From contig NC_031468.1 in assembly GCF_000006565.2 (NCBI RefSeq), forward strand, positions 1,822,747-1,886,746: 64,000 nucleotides of DNA, in the 5' to 3' direction. A program made the translations under genes and the position numbers. The first letter of the stretch is position 1; every line of letters begins with the position of its first letter. The notes beneath the pieces are model-generated. The model saw nothing but the letters and a program-made list of their open reading frames with translations, did no database searches and was not told the DNA's origin. Below, in pieces: positions 34,272 to 44,467 of this stretch. Source of the DNA: Toxoplasma gondii ME49. Lineage: Eukaryota > Apicomplexa > Conoidasida > Eucoccidiorida > Sarcocystidae.

Positions 34272-36643
34272 TCAGTACGGCCGGGCGCTCTGTCGCGGTC
34301 GCCTGTCTGCTTCCAGGTACTGCGCAACTTGCGCCTGCATCGCTGCATGCACAGGGATGGAATCCGGAAGAAGAAACTGGTGAGTATTTTGGAAAGTTGA
34401 TGGACGCGTCTTGTCCTCGACGAAACTGCAGACAAGAAGGTCAAACCCCCGTGATACGAAGGCAGGCTGCGTTTCTACGAGTTCAACGTTGCTCAACGAC
34501 ACTCGAAGAGATGTAGTGACTTTTTGAGACGCTGGGAGAATCTAAAGAGCTCCATTTCCAGGATGTCAACAAGAATGAAGACAGAAGTAATTTGTCGACA
34601 CAAATGTAAAGTCCTGTAACGTCACTGTACGAAACAAATGTAAACCGAGGTGGACAGCGAGACGGGGAAACGCCGAGTGCGTTCCGGCCGTCCTCGACGC
34701 GCTCAGAAAAAAAGTGCTTGAACGGACGAACGAAGAGAAAAAAGACGAGAAAAGAACGACAAGAGGACAAAAACCGAGTGCTTCTTGCTGCCGGCAACAG
34801 CATGTTTGTTCTCGTAAGTTCAAAGGGTAATATCTGGTTGCTTCCGGTGTCTGTACATTCACTCGAAGAGGCACGAAGAGAGACAGAGAGACGCCGAAGC
34901 AACTGTTGAGAGGAAAGAGAGAAACGCGAAAAGACTTTTTGCGTGGAAGCAAAGAAGTATCGCCTTCGATTTTTCGCGAGGTCCTCGCTGACAAAGGAAA
35001 CCACTGCCAACACAAGGGTCCCCCGGCGAAACAGGAAGACAAGAAAAGAGCGAGAAGAAAAACGGAGAGAAGAAACAGAAGGCAGCGAGGAGGAGAGAAG
35101 AGAGAACGAGATCAGAGAGAGAGAAAAGAAAAGGTGAAAATGGGGATTGCCTACCCGCGGTGAGGTAGTGTTCTTCTCCCTTTTTGAGGAAGACTCGCAA
35201 GTACCGACCCCCACAACTGAATCCGTTCATACCACGGATCGCGTTGACTGCCTGCAAGACCGGCGGAAAAACTGGAAGAAACGAAAGAGCTGCACAGGGT
35301 CACTGCATGCAACACTGTCTGACTTGTTAGATAGAAACATTTTAAAAACGCAACATGCTCCGTGGAAACCGGATATCTGAATAGGCGAGGTCGATGTTTG
35401 CAGACGTCTGAAGATGCTCGAAAGAGCCTTGCGTTTCTTACTGAGAAGCTTCGGGGACATGCTTTCTAAAATACCTGTTGTCTCGTCTTGCCTCTCCACA
35501 TCTCCAAAAACTCCCAACAATGAAACGAAAAAACTGCATGCACCGAGCACGAGCAGCTTCGTTAACGCGTCTGTGTCGCAGCATGTTCTCTCCCCCACTT
35601 CAACTGCATTTCATAAAAAGCTCTTCAAAACCCCCAAGACGCCTTCTCTCCATTTGCATCAAAATGTGGACGTCTCTCGCTCGACCCTCCGACGAGAACT
35701 TTCTCAGATCGCAGAAGACGTAAACGAAAGCAACGCCGTTTAGCACTCGCGCGAGAAGCGAATCGACGCTCGTGCAGCCCGTTGAGTCGGGAGCCTTTCT
35801 CTGAAATCTTTACCGCTTGAGAGTTGTCGAAGGAGACGAATCCAAATCCGCGGCTGTTTCCCTCGGTGCCTCTTTGAATCCGCGCAGAGAGAATGTTTCC
35901 AAAATGTTGAAAGTGTTGAATGAGGTCGATGTCATTCCACTCGTAGGGCAGGTTCGCCACAAATACATTGCTTCCTGAAGAAAAGGAAGGCAAGTGATGT
36001 TCAAGAGAGCCATTCCACTCGCAGCAAAGAGGGCAGTGCAAACGCATTGCTTCCCGAAGGAAAGAAGAAACGAAAAAAAGGGGGAAAGTACGAAAAAGAG
36101 AAGAGAAGAGTTCAAGCGAGAGTAAAAAGGCAAACACACCCTACACCCTTCACATAAGAGACCTCGCTGTCGCACGCAAGGGAAATCCGCTACGCAGAAA
36201 ACTGAAGAAAGTGAGTGCATGAAAGTGCCCACGCAAGAATGAGGGAGGCCGAAAAAACTCTGGAAACGAAATACGAGAAAAGGAAAAGCATCGCGAACGT
36301 CTACCTCCACTCGAAACTCCGTCACGCTCGACGTCGGCCACAAACGCAGCTCGAGACTTCTGCGAAGAAATTGCCTGTTGCCTTTGTCTCGGCCTGAAAA
36401 CGCGCGAGATCTCTAGGAACAGACAGAGCGAAGCGCCTCACTGTTCTTCTTGCCTTCAACTCACCCGGAGGACCGAAGCGCGTTGCCGCATGGTTCACAA
36501 TGCCCACAGAAGCAGGCCTGGAAACCACCACCGGGGCCGGCTTGTCAAAGTCCTCCGGTTTCTCCCACTGCGTGACACCTGAAATGCACGCAAAAAAGTG
36601 AAAAAGTATGTAGAGACAAATGCATATATGAATATATACATAC

Positions 36644-36676
<33 letters not shown>

Positions 36677-39600
36677 TATATATATATATATATTTCTCTA
36701 GTTTCTGTCACTCGATTGCCGTATTTCTCAGTTATCTATGCAGTCACGTTTCCACGTATATCTCCATCTTTCACCTATATACAAAAATTTCGCTCTCCTT
36801 ATCTACCGTCGTTCTCCATGAACCTCTTCCCACATGTTCATGGTTCTGTGATTCCAGAACTCTTTCTGAAAATGAAACTCTGAGAAAGCTGAAGCATCGT
36901 CGCGAGCCCAGAGACTGTTGAGAGCGCTGGATGCGGGCCCTTTTTCTGTATTGCATGCGTATGCAGTCTCCTCCAGAGAATCACGCACTGCGCACCAAGC
37001 TGCACTTCTGCGAAAAAACCAAGGAACTCGAAACAGGTCCGTACCCGTAGAGGTATTATAGTAGTACGCGTATCCCTCAGGTGTGAAGTATTCTTGCCAC
37101 ACTGCAAAGAAGCGAAGAACAACAGAGGAAAAACAGAAAACGTGAGAGGAAGACACCATCAGGGATTCACACTTGAGAGAAAAAGCAAAGACGGAAGAGC
37201 CTGTTTCTCGACTCAGATTGGTTCAGGACGTCTCCGCTGTTTCCCACGGTACAGCCGCGTTGAAACCGCGTTATGCACTTTTCGGTGGTCACTCCAGTTG
37301 ACCAACGCAAGGCATCGAGAAACGAGAAACGGTTATCGAGGAAAAGAGAGGAAGAACACAAGGAAATTTGAGAGACAAGAAGACGGTACAACCGAGAGGC
37401 GAGGCAACAGACAGAGACATCTGGAAACAGAGTTTCTCTCCGGAACCAGCAGGTGGCGATGGAGACAAGGATACATTCGACTGTCGCACCAGCGGCAGGA
37501 AAAGAAACACTGTCACGGAAAGAAAAAAGCCTGCAGGAAGAAATAAAGAACAACAGGCGTGGAAGACAGACCCCTCCTCAGAGGAGACGGCGGAGGGTCA
37601 GGTCGACCTCGTGCTGCTTTAAAGAAGAAGGAGAGAGAAAGGCGTGAGAACAATTCACGCAGGAAACTCCACAGAAACTGGGCGGCGAAACTGGCAAAGC
37701 CAAACAGGTGCAGGAAAACACAGTTTCCTGTGTATTCTCCGATACAGTTTTCCGTTGTTCTCGTCTCAGACCTGCGCGCTCCTTTTCTTCAACTAGCGTG
37801 TGGTTTTATTCGGAAACGAGATGCGGTTTCTGTGAACTCCAGCGAAAAGCAATCTCACCCGATGGCCCAGGAGCGGCGCTCGCAGGCTTGTTTTGAAAAG
37901 AAGTTGAATTCGAGCCGGGCTTCTGGTTGGCGAAGCGCACCTCTAGCGCGGGGCCTGAGCTGTCCTGGAAAAAAATAAAAGATGAAAAGGAGTGAAAATG
38001 GGGACAGAAGAACAGAGAAAGACGAGAGGCGATGGTGACGTAGAAAGCGAAAGGAAGAACAACAGAGGTATGAAAAGAAGGGGGTTTCATTGAAGGCAGA
38101 CAGGCAGCTCGAAATCGTGGCAGTTTAGGCGCGGCAAACAATTCGAAGCCTTCTGCACCATTTACTTTGCGCTCACACCTGCAGGACCTCTCGGTAATTT
38201 ACTCATCGATTCCTCTTTCGACCGTTCTCTCCGTTTTCCAAAGTGCGAGAGACTACTGCTCGACCGAAACACTCAGCGAAACGTCTCAAGAGAACTTGAG
38301 GCTGGATGAACACCGACAAAGGGACCGCAGACCGCACCACGCGGCCTTGTTCCTGCCTTGCTAAGATTCTTCACTTCCTCGCTGTTTGCAGGTTAACAGC
38401 TTAGCGCCAACAAAGACGGCGCCTGGTCTCCCCACCACCGTTTTTTCGACTCCGCATCCCTCCGGTTTTCAGTTTCTCTCTCCATGCACTCTCAGGAAAC
38501 GTTTTTTCGGCTTAGGGTGAACTTCGCTCCGACACCCCGCGTTTCGGCTGTTCTGTGTCTTTGCTCGCACATTGAAGAGATGCTTTTCATTCAAGGCCTC
38601 GATGGCATTTTGTGCGTCGTAGACCGTCTCGTAGGTGACGAATGCCCAGCCGCGATCTCCCTCAGTTTGATCCTTCATGTAAAACAACGCAGTGACGGAG
38701 CCGTGTTCCTCCACCTTCTTCCGGAATTCTTCCTGAGAAAAACGGCAACTCAAAACCTAGCGGACTGTGGAGACGCGAGGCAGCCGCAGAAACGAAACAG
38801 CAGGGAAACGCAAAGTTTCGAGAGATCGAAAAAACGAAAACCACATCAGCGAACGCGATCCCCCCGCACAGCGACACGCGCGCCTCGGAAACGCCCCGAA
38901 ACCCTCTCACCGAGAAACTCACCAACGTTAAAAATTCCGAAAATACAAAAAAAACATTCCCTTACCCAAAAAAGAACCACGCACACCCTAGAAATGCCTT
39001 CAGCCGTACACTTATATATATATATATATATATATGTTTTTACATGTATCTAGACCCTAAACTCGATTTTCTGCTCACACGCCATAACTTGGATCTGGCG
39101 AGCAAAGACTTTCACGACCTAAGACGTTAGTCGAATGCTTCCCCCTCCAGCGCATGCTAGACAAAGAGCGATTTCCACGGTTTGTAGGAATCTGTGTCAA
39201 TTTCAGTCTGACCCTTGTATGCATACTTGGTCTCCCAGTATCGAGCGTTCTTTCCACGAGTGTTTTTCGAGACTCTTAAAGATATTGTCTTTCTTTTTCT
39301 GAGTCGAACCCACTCCCGAGAAAGTATCCCGCGTCCCCCGTTGACAAGAATGAAAAATCTTTCGACTCTTGGGCATGCAGTACGAATCAGGTAACAACTG
39401 AAGCTCGAGCGCTGTTTGAGCAAAGGAAACGACCACCCTTTCAGCGTTTGGAAGCACTGGGACCTTGAAAAAATTGAACGAGTCTGGAGCTCCCTGACTG
39501 GAGCCCCTCACACGGTGACTGTTGGTGTAGAAACGGCGATGCAGGATGTGCAATTCCCTTTCGCGACTAGACTGATACGCCTGTAGGTGATACGAGTTCA

Positions 39601-40221
39601 CTTTCCACGGCTTCGTTGCGCGTCGTTGATGTGTTTGAGCTCGGCTTTTTCGTGGGTGTTCCCCGGTGTACAGCTGTAGGTTTTTCTCGAGCGGTTCACT
39701 ATGGAGCGAGCTGTGAAGCGAACAAAGCCGCACCTACTCAAAACGGAGAAATACTTGCAAGTGAAACAAGCGTTTGATCGTCAAACACTTTGGGCTTAGT
39801 CACAAGTGTGCAGCGAGCTTAAAAATAGATACACGCAACTCGGCAAGCCTTACTCGATTTGCAGGAGCAGCATAATGTCACGATTCGAGAAGGCTGCGTG
39901 AATAAGACAAAGACCACGGGTTCGAACGCGCGAGCGCGACAGACCCATCCACTTTTAGAGTGGACCTGTGTGTGTAGACTGCGACAGAAGAGAGCTGGAG
40001 CAAGTTTGGCATCCGCTAAAATGTGACGGAACGGAAACGAACACGGAAGGTAGACGAAAATGACACGATGATCTGAATGGGGAGGCAAAGCTGCGTACTC
40101 AGAAGACAATACAGCCACTCTTTCGGTTGGAAGGTTTCCACGCAGCAAATCACAAATCGCTTACCTCCGTGACAGTGTGGGGGATGCTTCCCACGAAAAT
40201 TTTCTTGGTGACTTTCTCCAT
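34272..40221 (-). CDS. RRM-WW-RRM RNA-binding protein, CELF/Bruno-like, eight exons
   Basis: Exons by descending coordinate: 40221-40165, 38732-38571, 37964-37859, 37101-37045, 36578-36465, 35974-35814, 35251-35155, 34342-34272. All are GT-AG with consistent phases; 825 nt gives 274 residues. RRM 1 has RNP2 IFVGSI (8-13) and RNP1 RGWAFVTY (45-52). A WW domain follows at 110-135, with W110, the aromatic YAYYY block, W132 and P135; it is split between exons 4 and 5. RRM 2 has RNP2 VFVANL (169-174) and RNP1 RGFGFVSF (207-214). This second RRM is closest to RRM3 of CELF proteins (NLPYEWNDIDLIQHFQHFG), and the protein ends ARPY, like the KPY/RPY end common in that family. Such proteins regulate splicing, translation or decay of mRNA; the WW domain should bind Pro-rich splicing partners. 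The order differs from animal CELF (three RRMs, no WW) and from plant FCA (RRM-RRM-WW). Confidence 0.89.
36600..36692. repeat. (TATG)n/(TA)n compound microsatellite in an intron
   Basis: TATG tetranucleotide array followed by pure TA, in the intron that splits the WW domain (between exons 37101-37045 and 36578-36465), about 55 bp from the acceptor. Confidence 0.92.
39010..39036. repeat. (TA)n microsatellite in intron 1 of the CELF-like gene
   Basis: TA tract within the 1.4-kb first intron (38733-40164) of the RRM-WW-RRM gene. Confidence 0.92.
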
Positions 40222-41648
40222 GGCAAGCCTGCTCCTATCTCAGAGTGAACTTCGTTCTAAGGAACTGCCCTGCCCCGGATGGACAGCACTGCAGAAAGCG
40301 CCCCCTCATGAAGCAGGCGCAGAAACCCGTTTCCCTAAATGCCAGCGCGGGGTAAACACGAGAGACTGTTCGCTTGCAAATACAAGGCCGTCAAAGAAGA
40401 CCAAAGAAAGAAAAAAGGGCGTTTCACAATGGACGCAGCTTCTTTCTTCGGTTGACGTCGCTCTCTGGCGCAGCGAACGGTGGAAAAAAAGAGGGTAAAC
40501 GCGTCCACGTTAGTAGACGCTCGGGTCCTGTTTGCGGGAACGAGGATTTTAGGGCGTCTCCTCAATCTGCGAGGAAGAAATAATTACCGATTTGGGAGCT
40601 TGTATGGGTAGGGGAGGAGGAACGACTGGCTCAGAATTCCCTTTGAGATCGAGACGCTGACTGGGATGCGTCACGTTCCTTTACGCGGCACGACACTACG
40701 GAAGAGACTGTTCTCGCGATTTACAAATAGGTCCTCTAGTTCAAGGAAAAAACACTTCTACTTCGTTACGTCTTCAGTTTGCTCGTTCACAGACTCGAAC
40801 ACTTTGTGAAAAAAATCGCAAAGACGGCTGCGGCCGGTGACGCGATGACGTCGGCGTGGTCTTCAGCGGCCGTGTCGCTTTTTTCGGAACAAACGAAACG
40901 GACATTCAGCGCAGAAGAAACGTGCAAAAAGAGGACAGATGTATGCGTGGAGAAAAGCGGAAAATTTGCTCTAGTTCCGTTACTCAAACAACGACCTCAG
41001 CGCCACCGAGTTGGAGCTGCGTATACAGGCTGAAGAGAAAGGGGCTTTGCTCTCTATTCGGGGCTTTCGATGCAAGCAACGAAACCAGTTGTCTGGGAGC
41101 GGAATCGATTTGAATTAGTCCTTACCAGAAAGTCGCAACTCTCACGCCTCCTCGTACCGAATTTCTAAGCGCGTCAGTTCACAGACACGGACAATTCGCT
41201 GTCAGAAGGAGCCGCAACGCAGACTGGGCGGGGGCCGAGCTGGAGTCCGTTCTACAAAGCCACAAGACCGCGAATGGTCAGCACCTCGTAAACAGGACAA
41301 GCGAAATCACTCGCTTGAGGAATAAAGTGCGGAAAACGAAGATATAGATTCAGCCACTCACGGGCCATATGCGGTATGAGCGAAGTTTTGCGTTGTACGC
41401 TGTCTGTGCATGCTGTTGATCCAAACTGGAGGCAAACAGAAGTGTGACCCGCTGTTCCTTCGGAGTCGATTGTCCGAAACGGCACTAACCTTCCGCCTTT
41501 TACGCAGAGACAGGAAACTTGCGACGGGTTTTCCTGTTTAACTTTTGTTCCCAGGGGACGGGGACAGGGCAGTTGCTGTTAGCTCGAGGAAAACTTTTTG
41601 CTTGCCTCACAAGTTTACACAAGTTTAGATACATTCGCGGGACGTCCC
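40222..41648. promoter_or_regulatory. 5' flank of the CELF-like gene and 3' flank of tRNA-Sec
   Basis: About 1.4 kb without a supported ORF. It should contain the promoter and 5' UTR of the minus-strand RRM-WW-RRM gene. Open frames are under 125 codons and unstructured. Confidence 0.5.
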
Positions 41649-41735
41649 CGCACCGAAGGAGGAATCGAACCCCTGCGCCGCTAGGCGCCACGTGATTTGA
41701 AGTCACGCCCAGCCACCAGGCCAGCTCATCGATGC
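41649..41735 (-). tRNA. Selenocysteine tRNA (anticodon TCA)
   Basis: The minus strand folds as a eukaryotic tRNA-Sec of 87 nt. The 9-nt acceptor arms GCATCGATG and CTTCGGTGC pair with one T-T mismatch, and the T-stem is about 4 bp: the 9/4 organisation particular to tRNA-Sec. The anticodon stem-loop is CGTGA-CTTCAAA-TCACG with anticodon TCA, reading UGA. A long variable arm has the stem GCGCC/GGCGC around a TAGC loop. The T-loop is TTCGATT and the discriminator is G. The D-stem pairing is not clear to me. It delivers selenocysteine to in-frame UGA codons together with a SECIS element and the dedicated elongation factor. An AAATATGGACAAATATG segment about 40-55 nt upstream could be the external TATA-type element that tRNA-Sec genes use. 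Confidence 0.94.
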
Positions 41736-41764
41736 ACCGTTCCAGTGGGTCCAAAAGTGTCGTG

Positions 41765-42330
41765 GTGAATGTTTCATATTTGTCCATATTTGTCAAAAAC
41801 TTTCAAAGTGCCTTTGTTCGTCGCAACGTGTCTCACAGTGAACAGTGAATGTTTCACGTTTGTCAAGAGTTTGAAGGTGACTTTGTTCGTCGCAACTTGT
41901 CTCACAGTGAACAGTGAATGTTTCACGTTTGTCATGAGTTTCAAGGTGACTTTGTTCGTCGCAACTTGTCTCACAGTGTATAGTGAATGTTTCACATTTG
42001 TCATGAGTTTCAAGGTGACTTTGTTCGTCGCAACTTGTCTCACAGTGTATAGTGAATGTTTCACATTTGTCATGAGTTTCAAGGTGACTTTGTTCGTCGC
42101 AACTTGTCTCACAGTGTATAGTGAATGTTTCACGTTTGTCAAGATTTTTAAAAGGGAATCTGTCCGCCACGAGTTGTTTCGCAGTGTGGTAGTGAATGTT
42201 TCACGTTTGTCAAGAGTTTGAAGGTGACTTTGTTCGTCGCGAGTTGTTTCACAGTGCGTAGTGAATGCTTCTCGCCTGTCAAGATTTTTTAAAGTGACAT
42301 TGTTTCCCGCGAGTTGTTCCAAAGTGTTTT
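41765..42330. repeat. 69-bp tandem minisatellite, eight copies, adjoining tRNA-Sec
   Basis: Copies begin at 41765, 41845, 41914, 41983, 42052, 42121, 42192 and 42261. Spacing is 80, then 69 four times, then 71 and 69. The fourth and fifth copies are identical; the outer copies are diverged, the last grading into unique sequence. Each unit starts with the hairpin GTGAA-TGT-TTCAC and carries TTTGTTCGTCGCAACTTGTC. Because 69 is a multiple of three, both strands stay open for up to 189 codons. These frames have no independent support as genes. The copy next to the tRNA carries an 11-nt insertion with two CATATTTGTC words. Confidence 0.97.
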
Positions 42331-44089
42331 GTTGGTTTGTCAAGAGTTTTTCAAGCCCTGTGTCGTGGAAAGAGTGCGAAGTTTCCTCGTCAAGAGTTTT
42401 TGGCGTGGTGGGCTCGCATGGGACCTAGTTTGTGTTTAGATTCCGTTTCAGGTTGCAATTTCGGCTGTCGCTGAATATAACAAGAGATGGCGCTGATTGC
42501 CCTGTTAGAGGTATTGTGCAAATGTTTTTTTGGCTGTAGCCATATGGAAGTTTATGGACTTCATGAGAACACTGCGGAGGTCACGGGGGGGGGGGGGAGG
42601 GACGGGGTGAATGGAGGGATCGTCTTTAATAAAAAGACGATCCACTTCCTCCAACCGTTCTCCCGCCGCAGCATAACGACTCTCACTGCCTCAGTCGGTA
42701 TTTCTGGGCAAACGTATTCTCACTCTCTCAGCCGGTGAGCACCGGGTCTCTGTACACAGTCGGGAGAGAGAAGTGAGGTTATGTGGTGTCACACGGGCGA
42801 AACACGTGAAAAACAGCAGCGGCGTCGGCGTCAACGTATGTGTAGAAGGAGTGGGGAAAGCACAACCTACTGCGTGGCAGCTGTCTGCGGGTACGTTATG
42901 GTTCATGGGGTGGGAAGCCCACTCATTGCTTGTTGAGCGCTGGAGGTAGGCGAGTTTCTCTGGCAAGTTTTTAAAAGTCACACGGGATGGTGGACGACTC
43001 GTGGCACGCATTCAAACTGAACTCCTTTCCTGTGCTGGAGACGACTCAAAGGTTTTGGTTGGGCTTTTCGGAACTCCATCTGTGTCCCGCGATAGAGAAA
43101 GGAACTATAAAGGTCAAGTTTTAACGATAGTACCTGCGTGAAAATGCAAAATGCCAGCGGGAGACTGTGTAGCTAAACACTCTGTGTAGCTTCCCGAAGA
43201 TGCCACATCCGTGTGGAGATGACGACAGAGATAGAGGTATCGGCGTGCGACATGATGGACCTGCACCCATCCATTCAGTTTTCCCATCACGCGAGGAATC
43301 ACGAAGTTATAGCCAAGTCAGTTTCTACTGCAGTGAAATTTCACCCAGGCGCCTCTGAATGCGCGGGTGTCGGGCAGCGCAGTGGGAAGCCAGAAACGCA
43401 AACCGTGTCACTGAGTTCAGTTTCAGACAAAAGAAGAAACGCATGCTTGATGCCTGTGCAGTCAGATAGTTCAGCTATACGTCGGGGATGCAGATATAGT
43501 TCGGTCTAGCTCTGCCGGCAAGACGTATAGTTGCTGTCGCAGCGTAGAAGTCAATACGTGATCTGTCAACGATACTGCTACGAAACAGCGGCAGACAATG
43601 GAGGGCAAACAAGCAGGGTAAAGACTCGCTATCCTGCAGATAATGAGGCGGAAACGCAACACGCTAGAACCGTCCGGATATCACCTTAACCGCTTCCCAT
43701 ACACGTGCTAAGATTCGACTCCTTTGCAGAGGGCGCTAGAACTGGTGCTGAATTAAGTGTAGAATTTAGTGCCTGTATGCGGCGGACGCTCCACGGCCAC
43801 TCGACGTTTCCTTGCCCTGTTCATTCCCTTCTTCACAGCCTCTTCGAGAGCGTGTCACAAAAAACCCACTAGCGCGAACAAATCGCTTCAGTGTACCGAG
43901 CTTACATGTCTAAAACGTTGACGAGATGTCAATGACTCCAGTGATCACGCAGCTGTGACAAGAGTCTGCAACAGTATTCTTCTGTAGCAGACTCACCACA
44001 TCATTACCAGGCCATCCAGCGACGAGCCACTCTAACTCTCCGTGCCCCGTGCTTTGCAGTCGTCTGTCGGTGCCTCAATATAATTCCGA
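42331..44089. other. Intergenic stretch, nothing recognised
   Basis: Past the minisatellite there are short echoes of TCAAGAGTTTTT, a G-run of 13 (about 42585-42597), and no ORF above 106 codons with recognisable content. Confidence 0.55.
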
Positions 44090-44467
44090 TCAACTGCCGT
44101 TTGATTTTGTCGAATTCTCGAAAGCAGCTCGGACCCAGGCTTCCTCCCACGCCCTCTCGGCGTCAATGAGTTGCTGCCACTCCTCCACTGCTGCTTCACG
44201 CAAGGCGTCGACAGCCGCTTTTGTCGAGTTGTGTTTCGGTGCGGACGCTTCAGTAGCTCCTCGGGTATTCGCAAGTGGTCCCGTTGCTTCTACTTTAAGC
44301 GTTCCTGAGGCGTCCGCGCGTGGGAAAATCCCGGGGCCGAGAATCTGAAGCACATTTTCGGACGAATAACACAGTAGACAAACGAAGAAGCAGAGTGCGA
44401 GGGTCACAGTCCGGCTGCGTCCAGGCAACGACCTCCTAACGCTACTCTCGCCTCGAGTTTCAACCAT
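44090..44467 (-). CDS. Possible small secreted or membrane protein
   Basis: I do not recognise a family. An intronless frame of 125 residues starts at the ATG 44465-44467 (MVETRGESSVRRS) and ends at a TGA. A basic N-terminus is followed by one strong hydrophobic segment (TVTLALCFFVCLLCYSS, about residues 23-39), compatible with a signal anchor or long signal peptide. The rest is a hydrophilic, Ala/Glu-rich, probably helical tail with several Trp (EEWQQLIDAERAWEEAWV). A single membrane segment with a charged helical domain is common among lineage-specific secretory proteins of coccidia. The upstream ATG seven codons earlier is an alternative start. Coding status is uncertain because there is no splice or domain evidence. 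Confidence 0.42.
   Translation of the reverse strand: MVETRGESSVRRSLPGRSRTVTLALCFFVCLLCYSSENVLQILGPGIFPRADASGTLKVEATGPLANTRGATEASAPKHNSTKAAVDALREAAVEEWQQLIDAERAWEEAWVRAAFENSTKSNGS

Noticed and set aside
39910..39935. B-box-like GGGTTCGAAC suggesting a tRNA
   Set aside because: No matching A box or acceptor stem could be drawn in the flanks.
41774..42343. 189-codon minus-strand frame (and a 150-codon plus-strand one) in the minisatellite
   Set aside because: They exist because the 69-bp unit is a multiple of three; the repeated peptides have no motif, and both strands are open equally.
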